Source: Flavobacterium sp.
GTDB lineage: Bacteria > Bacteroidota > Bacteroidia > Flavobacteriales > Flavobacteriaceae
Length of the DNA: 22,540 nucleotides
Assembly (NCBI GenBank): GCA_019105125.1
Contig: JAHRWO010000129.1
Coordinates: forward strand, 1-22,540
Reading direction: 5' to 3'
A program made the position numbers and the translations under genes. Each line of letters begins with the position of its first letter. The stretch's first letter is position 1. Under the pieces are notes generated by a model. It was given only the letters and a program-made list of their open reading frames with translations, ran no database searches and was not told the DNA's origin. Shown one piece after another: positions 15,865 to 22,540 of the stretch.

Positions 15865-16453
15865 ACCTAGGTTAACTTTTTTTCTATTAGAATCAAAATG
15901 TTGAGAAGTGAACGTTTTATAAAAAATAAGTCCCTATGATTATTTTCATTACAAACCATTGCTATATCCTTTAAATTTTAGTTTTATTTTGATTGAATTT
16001 TAATAGTAAAATTGAAATTATTATCAGTAAATTCAACTAATTTGGTAAATAAAAGTATTAGTCTTTTTTGAATTCTTTAAAATTTTAATCAAAAGTTAAG
16101 AAAAAATTTTAAATGAAAGTTAATGTTTTATAAATTTATTATTGAAAATTTAATTTAAAAAAACATCTACTTTGACTTTCTTTGAAATTTTTAATACTAT
16201 TTATTCAAAGATATTTATTCAAAGTTTTAACGCAAATATATTTTTTTAAATATTATTGTAAGATTTTGTGTTTAACTTGTTAATTTGTTTATATTTTTTA
16301 TTTATATTGTTAAAATAATATGTTATTAATGTTTAATTCTTGATTTTTTAGAAAAATATGAATCAGTATTGATTAATTAGTATGGTTTAATTTTATTCCT
16401 TCCCGCTAAATATGATTAAAAATTACTTCAATTCTTTACATGTATTAGTATGT
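15865..16453. other. Long AT-rich intergenic region without a supported gene
   Basis: About 590 bases, visibly more AT-rich than the flanking genes, with many A and T runs. I see no convincing coding frame, RNA gene or strong terminator in it. It contains one short tandem repeat (16198-16224) and presumably holds the promoter of the decayed secreted-protein gene that follows, though no clear TAnnTTTG element precedes that gene. A 14-codon in-frame extension from an ATG at 16412 reads into the pseudogene but precedes its natural-looking signal peptide. Confidence 0.6.
16198..16224. repeat. Two-copy tandem repeat, 14-base period
   Basis: TATTTATTCAAAGA (16198-16211) is followed immediately by TATTTATTCAAAG (16212-16224). 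CAAAGATA at the junction is also a minus-strand match to TAnnTTTG, but no minus-strand gene starts nearby. Its function is unknown and it may be chance in AT-rich DNA. Confidence 0.5.
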
Positions 16454-17457
16454 ATGAAAGATTTTAAATCATTACACTTAATTCATTTTTTAAAGTTAAG
16501 TGTAGTTTTGTTATTCCTAATCAATTCTAGTCTTTCATTTTCTCAATGTAATTCAGAAGTACCTATTCCCTTTATAAATTCTACTTTTGGGAATTTGACC
16601 GCGGTTAGTTCTGAAATAGAATTTGTGCATTGTGTTCCGCAAGTAATACTGCAAATCTTATAGATGTTAATTTAAATAATTACGCCACAGCTTCTATTCC
16701 TCTAGGAGTTGCAGGTGCTGTGAAATTTAGAGTAACTGATACTAATATTGATTATACTGGTGGAAAATTTGTTGGTTATAGAATAGCTCCGACAAGTGCT
16801 TTGAATGTTAATCTAATTAACTCATTGTCAGTTAGAACTTATTTGAATTGTAGTTTACAGGACAGTTTTTCAGAAAATTCTTTATTAGGGGTATGTTTGT
16901 TAAATGGAACTGGTGATTATGTGGTTGGTTTTGTTACTAATTAATCCTTTGATACAATTGAAATTTCAATAGGTAGTTTGGTAGGAATATTAAACACAGT
17001 TGATGTTTATTATCCAGTTTTAAGAGATTATTGTGCAGGAACTCCAGCAGGCAAATAAACTTTGATGTATCAAGTTTGTGAGATATTAAATTCATCAGAT
17101 GTATCAGGAACAGAAATAGGAACAAATAATCTAATTATAGTTATTGTTAAACAATGTTCTATAGAAATATTTAATGTAGAATACCAAATGATGATGGTCT
17201 AAATGATTATTTTTACATTAGTGGTATTGAATGTTATGAAAACAATACGTTAGAAATATATAAACGTGGGGTGTTAAGGTTTACGAAGTTTCGGGATACA
17301 ATAACTCGAGCGTTTGTTTCAATGAATACTCTGAAGGTAGAGTTACAATCAGAACATCTGAGGAATTCCTAACGGAACTTATTATTACATTTTAAGCTAT
17401 ACAGATTCGAGCGGAAATTCAAATCAAAAAACTGACTTTTTATATTTATCTAAATAA
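16454..17457 (+). pseudogene. Decayed T9SS type B secreted/adhesin-like protein gene (gliding-motility-associated C-terminal domain)
   Basis: A signal peptide (MKDFKSLHLI through LSFSQ) and an adhesin-like body are followed by a C-terminal sorting domain, but in several frames. Frame 2 runs to about 16620, then frame 1 gives ICALCSASNTANLIDVNL and continues past an in-frame TAA at 16942 (SFDTIEISIGSLVGIL resumes in the same frame). A second TAA lies at 17056. Near 17176-17181 the frame shifts again to IPNDDGLNDYFYISGIECY and NNTLEIYKR, the CHU_C/TIGR04131 gliding-motility-associated motif. Another shift at 17268-17271 restores KVYEVSGYNNSS. A last one at 17366-17368 gives PNGTYYYILSYTDSSGNS and a stop at 17455-17457. 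Each shift equals one lost base. Restoring four bases yields about 335 codons. The neighbouring PorP/SprF gene is its expected secretion partner. Confidence 0.88.
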
Positions 17458-17459
17458 AC

Positions 17460-17491
17460 AATTACCGTGGGGGTCCTCATCCTTGGTAATT
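17460..17491. other. Intercistronic hairpin between the pseudogene and the porP/sprF-like gene
   Basis: AATTACC (17460-17466) pairs with GGTAATT (17485-17491) around an 18-base loop that contains a run of five G. It begins 3 bases after the pseudogene stop and ends 20 bases before the next start codon. There is no T tract, so it does not look like a normal terminator. It could be an RNA processing or stability element of the former operon, or a partial terminator. Confidence 0.45.
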
Positions 17492-17511
17492 CATTAAAAT
17501 ACTTAAAATAG

Positions 17512-18423
17512 ATGAGAAAAAGAATTTTAATTTTTGTTTTAGTTTTATTCAGTTTTGTTAGTAATGCGCAGCAAGATGCTCAGTATACGCAATATATGTA
17601 TAATACGATCAACATCAATCCTGCTTATGCTGGATCACGAGGGGTGATGAGTTTTTTTGGTATGCATAGAACTCAGTGGGTAGGTTTGGATGGCGCTCCT
17701 GTAACAAATGCTGTATCTATTAACTCTTCGATTGAAAATTCGAATTTAGGATATGGGGTTTCATTTGTAAATGATCGAATTGGTCCTACAACCGAAAATA
17801 TGATTTCAGTTGATGTTTCTTACACTATTAATACATCTGAAAATTATAAATTATCGTTTGGAGTCAAAGGAAGTGCTGATTTGTTTAATTTGGATCCCTC
17901 AAAGTTAAATCCTGCAAATCAAGGTGACCCAATGTTACAAGATTTTAACAACGTTTTTTCTCCTAATATTGGAGCCGGAGTATATTTTCATTCTCATAAA
18001 TTATATGTAGGACTATCTGTGCCAAATCTTCTGGAAAATAAACGCTATAATGATAATAACGTGGCCGTTTACAATGAAAAGATGAATACTTACTTAATTG
18101 GAGGATATGTATTTGATTTGTCACCAAGCATAAAATTTAAACCAGCATTTTTGGGAAAAGTTGTACAGGGTGCTCCGCTACAAGTGGATCTTTCAGGAAA
18201 TTTCTTAATTCACGATAAATTTGTTTTGGGTGCTGCTTGGAGATGGAGTACTGCTATGAGTCTAATGGTTGGATTCCAAATCACGGATGAAATTTACGTA
18301 GGATATGGTTATGACTTAGAAACTACCAAATTAGCCAATTACAATTCTGGATCTCACGAAATATTCTTGCGTTTTGAATTATTTAAATATCAAACCCGAA
18401 TGGTATCACCAAGATTCTTCTAA
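17512..18423 (+). CDS. PorP/SprF family type IX secretion system outer-membrane protein
   Basis: A 303-residue protein with a signal peptide (MRKRILIFVLVLFSFVSNAQ). The family's N-terminal hallmark QYTQYMYNTININPAYAGSRG follows, then FFGMHRTQWVGLDGAP. The remainder is rich in alternating hydrophobic strands typical of an outer-membrane beta-barrel and ends with an aromatic Phe. Length matches the family. SprF of Flavobacterium johnsoniae is needed for secretion of the SprB adhesin, and paralogues usually sit beside genes for other type B cargo proteins. Here the adjacent upstream cargo gene is a pseudogene and the downstream gene is a PorE-like OmpA protein. No promoter element is visible in the 54-base gap upstream, so it was probably cotranscribed with the decayed gene. 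I leave the symbol empty because it is one of several possible paralogues. Confidence 0.93.
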   Translation: MRKRILIFVLVLFSFVSNAQQDAQYTQYMYNTININPAYAGSRGVMSFFGMHRTQWVGLDGAPVTNAVSINSSIENSNLGYGVSFVNDRIGPTTENMISVDVSYTINTSENYKLSFGVKGSADLFNLDPSKLNPANQGDPMLQDFNNVFSPNIGAGVYFHSHKLYVGLSVPNLLENKRYNDNNVAVYNEKMNTYLIGGYVFDLSPSIKFKPAFLGKVVQGAPLQVDLSGNFLIHDKFVLGAAWRWSTAMSLMVGFQITDEIYVGYGYDLETTKLANYNSGSHEIFLRFELFKYQTRMVSPRFF

Positions 18424-18433
18424 AAAAAACAAC

Positions 18434-20383
18434 ATGAACAATAGAATTTTATATTTTATAATTTTTTGCTTTGCTTTCTTAAACGTTTTTGCGCAAAAAA
18501 ATACCCAAAAACTGGGAGATAAACAATATGATAGTTATTCTTACTATGATGCTATTAAAACCTATGAACGTATTGTTGAGAAAGGGTATGTAGATCAGAA
18601 TATTTTAGAAAAGTTAGGTAATTCTTATTATTTTAAATCTGATTTAGATAACTCAGCTAAATGGTATGGGAAATTATTTGATTTTTCTAAAGACATTGCA
18701 CCCGAATATTATTATCGCTATGCACAATCTTTGAAAGCTATAAAAGATTACCAAAGAGCAGATGAAATCATGAATCACTTCGACCAAAAACGAGCAGATG
18801 AAATGCGTGCTAAACTCGATATGGCTCAAAAAAATTATTTAGAGATTATAAAGAAAAATTCAGGACGATTTACCATAGAGAATGCCGGAATCAATTCGGA
18901 ATATTCCGATTATGGCGCATCGTTTTATAAGGATAAAATTGTTTTTGCAACAGCAAGAGATACAGGTAATTTTGTAAAAAGAAAACATTCTTGGACAGGA
19001 GAAAGCTTTACTAATTTGTATGCAGCTACTACCGGAAATGATGGTTTACTTTCTAATCCAACAAAATTTACAAAGCATCTTAATTCGCGTTATCATGAAT
19101 CAACTCCTACTTTTACTAAAGACGGGAAAACCGTTTATTTTACGAGAAATAATTATTTAAATGGAAAAAAAGGTGAAGACAGCAATCGTTCTAATTTATT
19201 AAAAATTTATAAAGCTACTCTAGAAGGAGATAAGTGGACAAATATTACGGAATTACCTTTTGGTAGTGATGGATATAGTGTGGCACATCCCGCTTTGAGT
19301 CCAGATGAGAAAACTTTATATTTTTCCTCAAATATGCCCGGTACAAAAGGCAAGTCTGATTTGTTTAAAGTGACTATAAATCTAGATGGAAGTTTTGGAA
19401 CTCCTGTTAATTTAGGAGACGCGATCAATACCGAAGGTAAAGAAACCTTCCCTATGTTTACCTCTGAAGGCGAATTATACTTTGCATCTGATGGTCATCC
19501 CGGACTTGGAGGTTTGGATGTTTTTGTTGCTCAATTGTCGGCTGATGGAACATTTAAAAACGTACAAAATGTTGGAGAACCTATTAATAGTCCAAAAGAT
19601 GATTTCGGATTTTTAATCAATGATCAAACGAGAATGGGATATTTCACCTCTAACAGAGAAGGTGGTAAAGGAGGAGATGACTTATATAAATTCATTGAAA
19701 TTAAGCGCTTAATTTGTGAACAAACTCTTTCTGGAATTGTAATTGATAAAGAAACAACTGCACCAATTGTTGGAGCCAAGTTTTTTTTGATGGATGATGC
19801 TTTCAAAATCATTTCAGAAATAACAACTAAAGCGGATGGTACGTTTAATTTTGGTAAGATAACTTGCGAAAATAAATACTACATAAAAACCGAAAAGTTA
19901 GAATACAAAATAGAGGAACTTCCTACCACTAAAGTAGGTGAAAGTGGCGAAACTTTTGTTAAAGTGGAACTTCAAAAAATCATTAATCCTTATATAGTAG
20001 GACAAGGACTTGAAAAGGTATTAGAAATCAAACAAATCTATTTTGATTTGAATAAATCAGATATTACACCATTAGCCGAAATTGAATTGGCCAAAATTTT
20101 AGATGTTTTACAACAAAATCCAACTATGACAATTGATGTACGTTCTCATACTGATTGTCGTCAATCGGCCAAATACAACATGGCATTATCCGACAGAAGG
20201 GTTAAATCTACAATAGCTTGGTTGGTTTCAAAAGGAATCGATAAGGCAAGATTAACGGGAAGAGGATATGGTGAAACAAGATTGGTAAATGATTGTGCAT
20301 GCGAAGGCAACAAAAAATCAAATTGCTCAGAAGAAGAGCACCAAGCCAACCGAAGATCTGAATTTATTATAACGCGTTTGTAA
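18434..20383 (+). CDS. PorE-like OmpA family protein (TPR-like, PD40 propeller, regulatory-like and OmpA domains)
   Basis: A 649-residue exported protein. Residues 1-20 form a signal peptide (LNVFAQ). A TPR-like helical region (about 25-145) begins LGDKQYDSYSYYDAIKTYER. PD40 propeller repeats follow at about 150-420 (SPDEKTLYFSSN, EGELYFASDG, MGYFTSNREGGKGGDDLY). A carboxypeptidase-regulatory-like domain spans about 430-515 (TLSGIVIDKETTAPIVGAKF). The OmpA C-terminal domain (about 530-649) has IYFDLNKSDI, the peptidoglycan-binding Asp574 in SHTDCRQSAKYNMALSDRR, and NRRSEF near the end. This order matches PorE of Porphyromonas gingivalis, which links the T9SS to the cell wall. The start at 18434 is chosen for its signal peptide; an ATG at 18374 would lie inside the PorP/SprF gene. 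The 10-base gap indicates one transcript with that gene. Confidence 0.92.
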   Translation: MNNRILYFIIFCFAFLNVFAQKNTQKLGDKQYDSYSYYDAIKTYERIVEKGYVDQNILEKLGNSYYFKSDLDNSAKWYGKLFDFSKDIAPEYYYRYAQSLKAIKDYQRADEIMNHFDQKRADEMRAKLDMAQKNYLEIIKKNSGRFTIENAGINSEYSDYGASFYKDKIVFATARDTGNFVKRKHSWTGESFTNLYAATTGNDGLLSNPTKFTKHLNSRYHESTPTFTKDGKTVYFTRNNYLNGKKGEDSNRSNLLKIYKATLEGDKWTNITELPFGSDGYSVAHPALSPDEKTLYFSSNMPGTKGKSDLFKVTINLDGSFGTPVNLGDAINTEGKETFPMFTSEGELYFASDGHPGLGGLDVFVAQLSADGTFKNVQNVGEPINSPKDDFGFLINDQTRMGYFTSNREGGKGGDDLYKFIEIKRLICEQTLSGIVIDKETTAPIVGAKFFLMDDAFKIISEITTKADGTFNFGKITCENKYYIKTEKLEYKIEELPTTKVGESGETFVKVELQKIINPYIVGQGLEKVLEIKQIYFDLNKSDITPLAEIELAKILDVLQQNPTMTIDVRSHTDCRQSAKYNMALSDRRVKSTIAWLVSKGIDKARLTGRGYGETRLVNDCACEGNKKSNCSEEEHQANRRSEFIITRL

Positions 20384-20617
20384 TATTTATTACCTAAAAA
20401 TCATTTTTAATTTATACTTTTTTATTGGTCGCTTTTATCGATGTTTCACTATTAAATTATATGAATTACAATAATCTAATTTTATTAGAAAATACTTGCA
20501 CAAATTTATTTTAATTAGGTTCTCCCTTCCAATATTTTAAACGCCAAAACTAAAAAATAACTTTGGCACACTTTTGTATGTGATTAATTTGTTGTTATTT
20601 CGTAAAAAGAAAAAAAA
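20384..20617. other. AT-rich intergenic region upstream of the double-OmpA gene
   Basis: 234 bases with no coding frame of note and no strong terminator hairpin for the preceding gene. The only recognisable signal is the candidate promoter element at 20558-20565, so a new transcription unit probably starts here. Confidence 0.5.
20558..20565 (+). promoter_or_regulatory. Candidate -7 promoter element for the double-OmpA gene
   Basis: TAACTTTG matches TAnnTTTG and is followed by GCAC, 52 bases before the start codon at 20618. No clear -33 TTG is present. Confidence 0.4.
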
Positions 20618-21439
20618 ATGAAATCTGTATTTTCAATACTATTTTTTTGGCTATGCTGTTTTGCTTATTCACAAGAGCAAGCCGTTTTTTATTTTGACAA
20701 CAACAAGTTTGAATTGAACAAAACTGAAGCAGCCAAACTCCAAAAATGGATTGTTGAAAATAGCACTTCAAAAATTCTTTCCATCACAGGTTCAACAGAT
20801 GAGGTGGGAAGCTCGGGCTATAATGATACCTTATCGCAAAAAAGAGTAAGTTTTATCTACAACCAAATCAAAGGAAAAGTAAACATCAGACCCGATTTTA
20901 AAAGTATTTCTTTAGGCGAAAAAGGAGCCACTTCTGCCAATAAAGCAGAAAATCGTAAAGCTATTATTCATTACCTTTTAGAAAAAGATTTAGCTAAGGA
21001 AAATGAAGTTTTAGGAATCAAAATTGAAGAACCAGAAGTGCTAATTCCAGATGATGCTCCACTTGCTGAACAAGTAAAATTAGCCAAAGTGGGCACAAAA
21101 ATCATATTAAAAAACATCAATTTTTATCAAAATACTTTTGCTACTGTGCCCGAATCTCAAGGAGCACTTTATGATTTGTTGTTTGTAATGCAAAATAATC
21201 CCGATTTAAAAATTGAAATTCAAGGCCATATTTGTTGTATCGATAAGGATCACAGAAATTTATCTTTAGACCGTGCCAAACAAATCAAGCGATTTTTAGT
21301 TTTCAAAGGAATTCCGCAACATCGCATTCAAACTAAAGGATTTGGTGTTACGCAACCGCTATATCCAATTCCAGAGGAAACTGCAGAAAAAGCCGCTGCT
21401 AACAGAAGAGTAGAAATAGAAATTTTAAGTAAAAAGTAA
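20618..21439 (+). CDS. Exported protein with two tandem OmpA-like domains
   Basis: A 273-residue protein with a signal peptide (residues 1-18, ending CFAYSQ) and two OmpA C-terminal-like domains. The first (about 22-120) has VFYFDNNKFELN, TGSTDEVGSSGYNDTLSQKR with Asp61 and Arg76 at the peptidoglycan (diaminopimelate) contact positions, and NRKA. The second (about 160-272) has INFYQNTFATV, then GHICCIDKDHRNLSLDRA and NRRVEIEIL. In the second, the usual GHTD is GHIC, so the binding Asp is replaced by Cys206 although Arg219 is kept. It probably lies in the periplasm and holds the cell wall through domain one. No barrel is present. Its stop codon overlaps the start of the next gene (TAATG), so the two are translationally coupled. 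Confidence 0.9.
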   Translation: MKSVFSILFFWLCCFAYSQEQAVFYFDNNKFELNKTEAAKLQKWIVENSTSKILSITGSTDEVGSSGYNDTLSQKRVSFIYNQIKGKVNIRPDFKSISLGEKGATSANKAENRKAIIHYLLEKDLAKENEVLGIKIEEPEVLIPDDAPLAEQVKLAKVGTKIILKNINFYQNTFATVPESQGALYDLLFVMQNNPDLKIEIQGHICCIDKDHRNLSLDRAKQIKRFLVFKGIPQHRIQTKGFGVTQPLYPIPEETAEKAAANRRVEIEILSKK

Positions 21440-21885
21440 TGAAAAGCGTATTAATTTTATTTTGTGTAACCCTAATAATTTCTTTAAGTAGTTGTAACGA
21501 TGATTGCGCGGAAGGAGATAAAGCAGTACCCGCATCTTTTTTTATTGAAATCACGGATGCTACTTCGGGAGAAAATGTTTTTCAAAATAATACATATACA
21601 GCTCAGCAAGTAATAGTTCAAGATACAAATGAACTTATAGTTCCTACACGATTTATAGAGAATGTAAACGTGATACAAATTTTCCCAGCCGTTTCTAATT
21701 CCTCTAGAAATATTATTGTAGTGAAATTGAACAATCCTAATACATTTCAAACAAATGAAATAAGCATTTCGTACGATGTAGCATCAATACCAGAAGAATG
21801 CTTTATTACTTATAAAATTGAAAATATTTTATTTCCAAATCATGTATCAGAATTCGCAGAAAGCTATTACATTGTAAAATTGTAA
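21439..21885 (+). CDS. Predicted lipoprotein of unknown function
   Basis: A 148-residue protein I do not recognise. It begins with a lipoprotein signal (residues 1-19, ending LSSC with Cys19). The mature start is C-N-D-D-C; acidic residues just after the lipidated Cys resemble the surface-export signal of Bacteroidetes lipoproteins, so exposure on the cell surface is possible (inference). The body looks like a single beta-sandwich-type domain with alternating hydrophobic strands (NVIQIFPAV, NIIVVKLNN, EISISYDVASIPEECFITYK). Cys23 and Cys121 could form a disulfide. The ATG overlaps the preceding TAA by one base, so translation is coupled to the double-OmpA protein and a shared function is likely. 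Confidence 0.8.
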   Translation: MKSVLILFCVTLIISLSSCNDDCAEGDKAVPASFFIEITDATSGENVFQNNTYTAQQVIVQDTNELIVPTRFIENVNVIQIFPAVSNSSRNIIVVKLNNPNTFQTNEISISYDVASIPEECFITYKIENILFPNHVSEFAESYYIVKL

Positions 21886-21909
21886 CAAATTCTAATTCAT
21901 ATTTCTAAA

Positions 21910-21924
21910 TTCTAAATTTTAGAA
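21910..21924. promoter_or_regulatory. Palindrome adjoining the purM promoter element
   Basis: TTCTAAA (21910-21916), one T, then TTTAGAA (21918-21924) is a perfect 7+1+7 palindrome that ends 1 base before the -7 element. It could be an operator for purM or a chance AT palindrome. It is too AT-rich and lacks the T tract of a good terminator. Confidence 0.3.
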
Positions 21925-21925
21925 C

Positions 21926-21933
21926 TATCTTTG
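21926..21933 (+). promoter_or_regulatory. Candidate -7 promoter element for purM
   Basis: TATCTTTG matches TAnnTTTG and is followed by CGCCAC, a context frequently seen at flavobacterial promoters. It lies 26 bases before the start codon. No -33 TTG is found at usual spacing. Confidence 0.5.
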
Positions 21934-21959
21934 CGCCACAACAACAACACACTACATTC

Positions 21960-22540
21960 ATGAGTTCTGATACGAGCAAACGCTACAATTTAAGAGGAGT
22001 TTCGGCTTCTAAAGAAGATGTGCACCAAGCTATCAAAAACATCGACAAAGGCTTATTTCCTCAAGCATTTTGTAAAATCATTCCCGATTATTTAACTAAT
22101 GACGACCAATATTGCATCATTATGCATGCCGATGGCGCTGGAACCAAATCTTCCTTAGCCTACCTATATTGGAAAGAAACAGGCGATATTTCGGTTTGGA
22201 AAGGAATTGCTCAAGATGCTTTAATCATGAATATCGATGATTTATTATGTGTCGGAGCAACCGATAATATTCTACTTTCCTCTACTATCGGAAGAAATAA
22301 AAATCTAATTCCAGGTGAAGTTATTTCAGCCATCATCAACGGAACGGAAGAACTAATTTCAGAGTTAAAAAATCACGGAGTTACCATTCATTCAACAGGT
22401 GGAGAAACTGCCGATGTGGGTGATTTAGTTCGAACTATCATCGTAGATTCAACCGTTACGGCTCGCATGAAACGTGCGGATGTAATTGATAACGCAAATA
22501 TTCAAGCTGGAGATGTTATTGTAGGATTGGCTTCTTTTGG
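21960..22540 (+). CDS. purM: Phosphoribosylformylglycinamidine cyclo-ligase (AIR synthase), 3' end outside window
   Basis: The first 193 codons of an open frame that runs off the window. The product closes the imidazole ring in purine synthesis, converting formylglycinamidine ribonucleotide to aminoimidazole ribonucleotide with ATP. It starts MSSDTSKRYNLRGVSASKED. Family features are MHADGAGTKSSLAYLYWKET (the DGxGTK nucleotide-binding segment), IAQDALIMNIDDLLCVGAT (the Asp-rich Mg-binding region), STGGETADVGDLVRTI and GDVIVGLASFG, where AIR synthases normally read GLxSSG. The N-terminus is the longer Bacteroidetes-type version. It has its own candidate promoter and is separated by 74 bases from the lipoprotein gene. 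Confidence 0.9.
   Translation, partial: MSSDTSKRYNLRGVSASKEDVHQAIKNIDKGLFPQAFCKIIPDYLTNDDQYCIIMHADGAGTKSSLAYLYWKETGDISVWKGIAQDALIMNIDDLLCVGATDNILLSSTIGRNKNLIPGEVISAIINGTEELISELKNHGVTIHSTGGETADVGDLVRTIIVDSTVTARMKRADVIDNANIQAGDVIVGLASF

Noticed and set aside
15859..15882. Possible terminator at the menD stop (ACCTAGGT followed by a T run)
   Set aside because: The 8-base palindrome would leave almost no loop, and longer pairing has mismatches; not strong enough to call.
16412..17457. Two separate small genes instead of one pseudogene, or phase-variable switching
   Set aside because: The pieces join into one recognisable protein in order. Several scattered lesions and two stops, none in a long simple repeat, do not fit a phase switch.
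18374..18433. Upstream ATG for the PorE-like gene at 18374
   Set aside because: The extension lies inside the SprF-like coding end, and the start at 18434 begins a proper signal peptide.
1..22540. CRISPR arrays, insertion sequences, tRNA/rRNA genes, prophage or restriction systems
   Set aside because: No regular spacer-repeat pattern, transposase or integrase motifs, or recognisable structural RNA genes were seen on either strand.

Overview
The window looks like chromosomal DNA of a Flavobacterium or a close relative in the Flavobacteriaceae. The evidence is strongly AT-rich DNA, short upstream motifs of the Bacteroidetes -7 type (TAnnTTTG), a PorP/SprF-type type IX secretion (T9SS) protein, a remnant of a T9SS type B sorting domain, menaquinone synthesis, and CcsBA-type cytochrome c maturation. 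Most of it is conserved housekeeping DNA with intact genes. I see no phage, transposase, CRISPR, tRNA or rRNA.

Layout. At 1-387 is the 3' end of carB, followed by a strong shared hairpin terminator. From 4040 back to 492 on the minus strand runs a compact set of six genes: LUD-domain protein, cdsA, psd, acyl-CoA-binding protein, lipoprotein superoxide dismutase and a membrane PH-like protein. It is centred on phospholipid synthesis. Upstream of it, beyond a terminator, rsfS and ftsH (6470-4148) form a ribosome and membrane quality-control pair. Plus-strand birA (6556-7287) diverges from rsfS and is followed by the large fused cytochrome c synthase gene ccsBA (7394-10549). A convergent hairpin terminator then separates ccsBA from a minus-strand pair made of a universal-stress-like protein and a CPA1-type K+/H+ antiporter (12883-10614). 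A glutathione-peroxidase lipoprotein (12978-13568) and a GNAT acetyltransferase (14130-13636) converge on a small repeat element built on ACTGCGACTG. menD follows at 14212-15864.

Accessory part. From 15865 to about 21885 the content changes. An unusually AT-rich gap leads into a decayed gene (16454-17457) for a secreted protein. It still has a signal peptide, an adhesin-like body and a gliding-motility-associated (type B) C-terminal domain, but it carries four single-base losses and two in-frame stops. Directly downstream are intact genes for a PorP/SprF family outer-membrane protein and a PorE-like protein (TPR-like, PD40 propeller, carboxypeptidase-regulatory-like and OmpA domains). This is the usual adhesin - SprF - OmpA arrangement of flavobacteria, but here the cargo gene is dead and the transport and anchoring partners remain. 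A separate unit follows, with a tandem double-OmpA-domain protein coupled to a small lipoprotein of unknown function. The window ends inside purM.

I did not find a clearly new system. The most unusual points are the orphaned secretion partners beside the decayed cargo gene, a CarB that stops before the allosteric domain, an OmpA domain that has lost its peptidoglycan-binding aspartate, and an exported lipoprotein superoxide dismutase inside a phospholipid operon.
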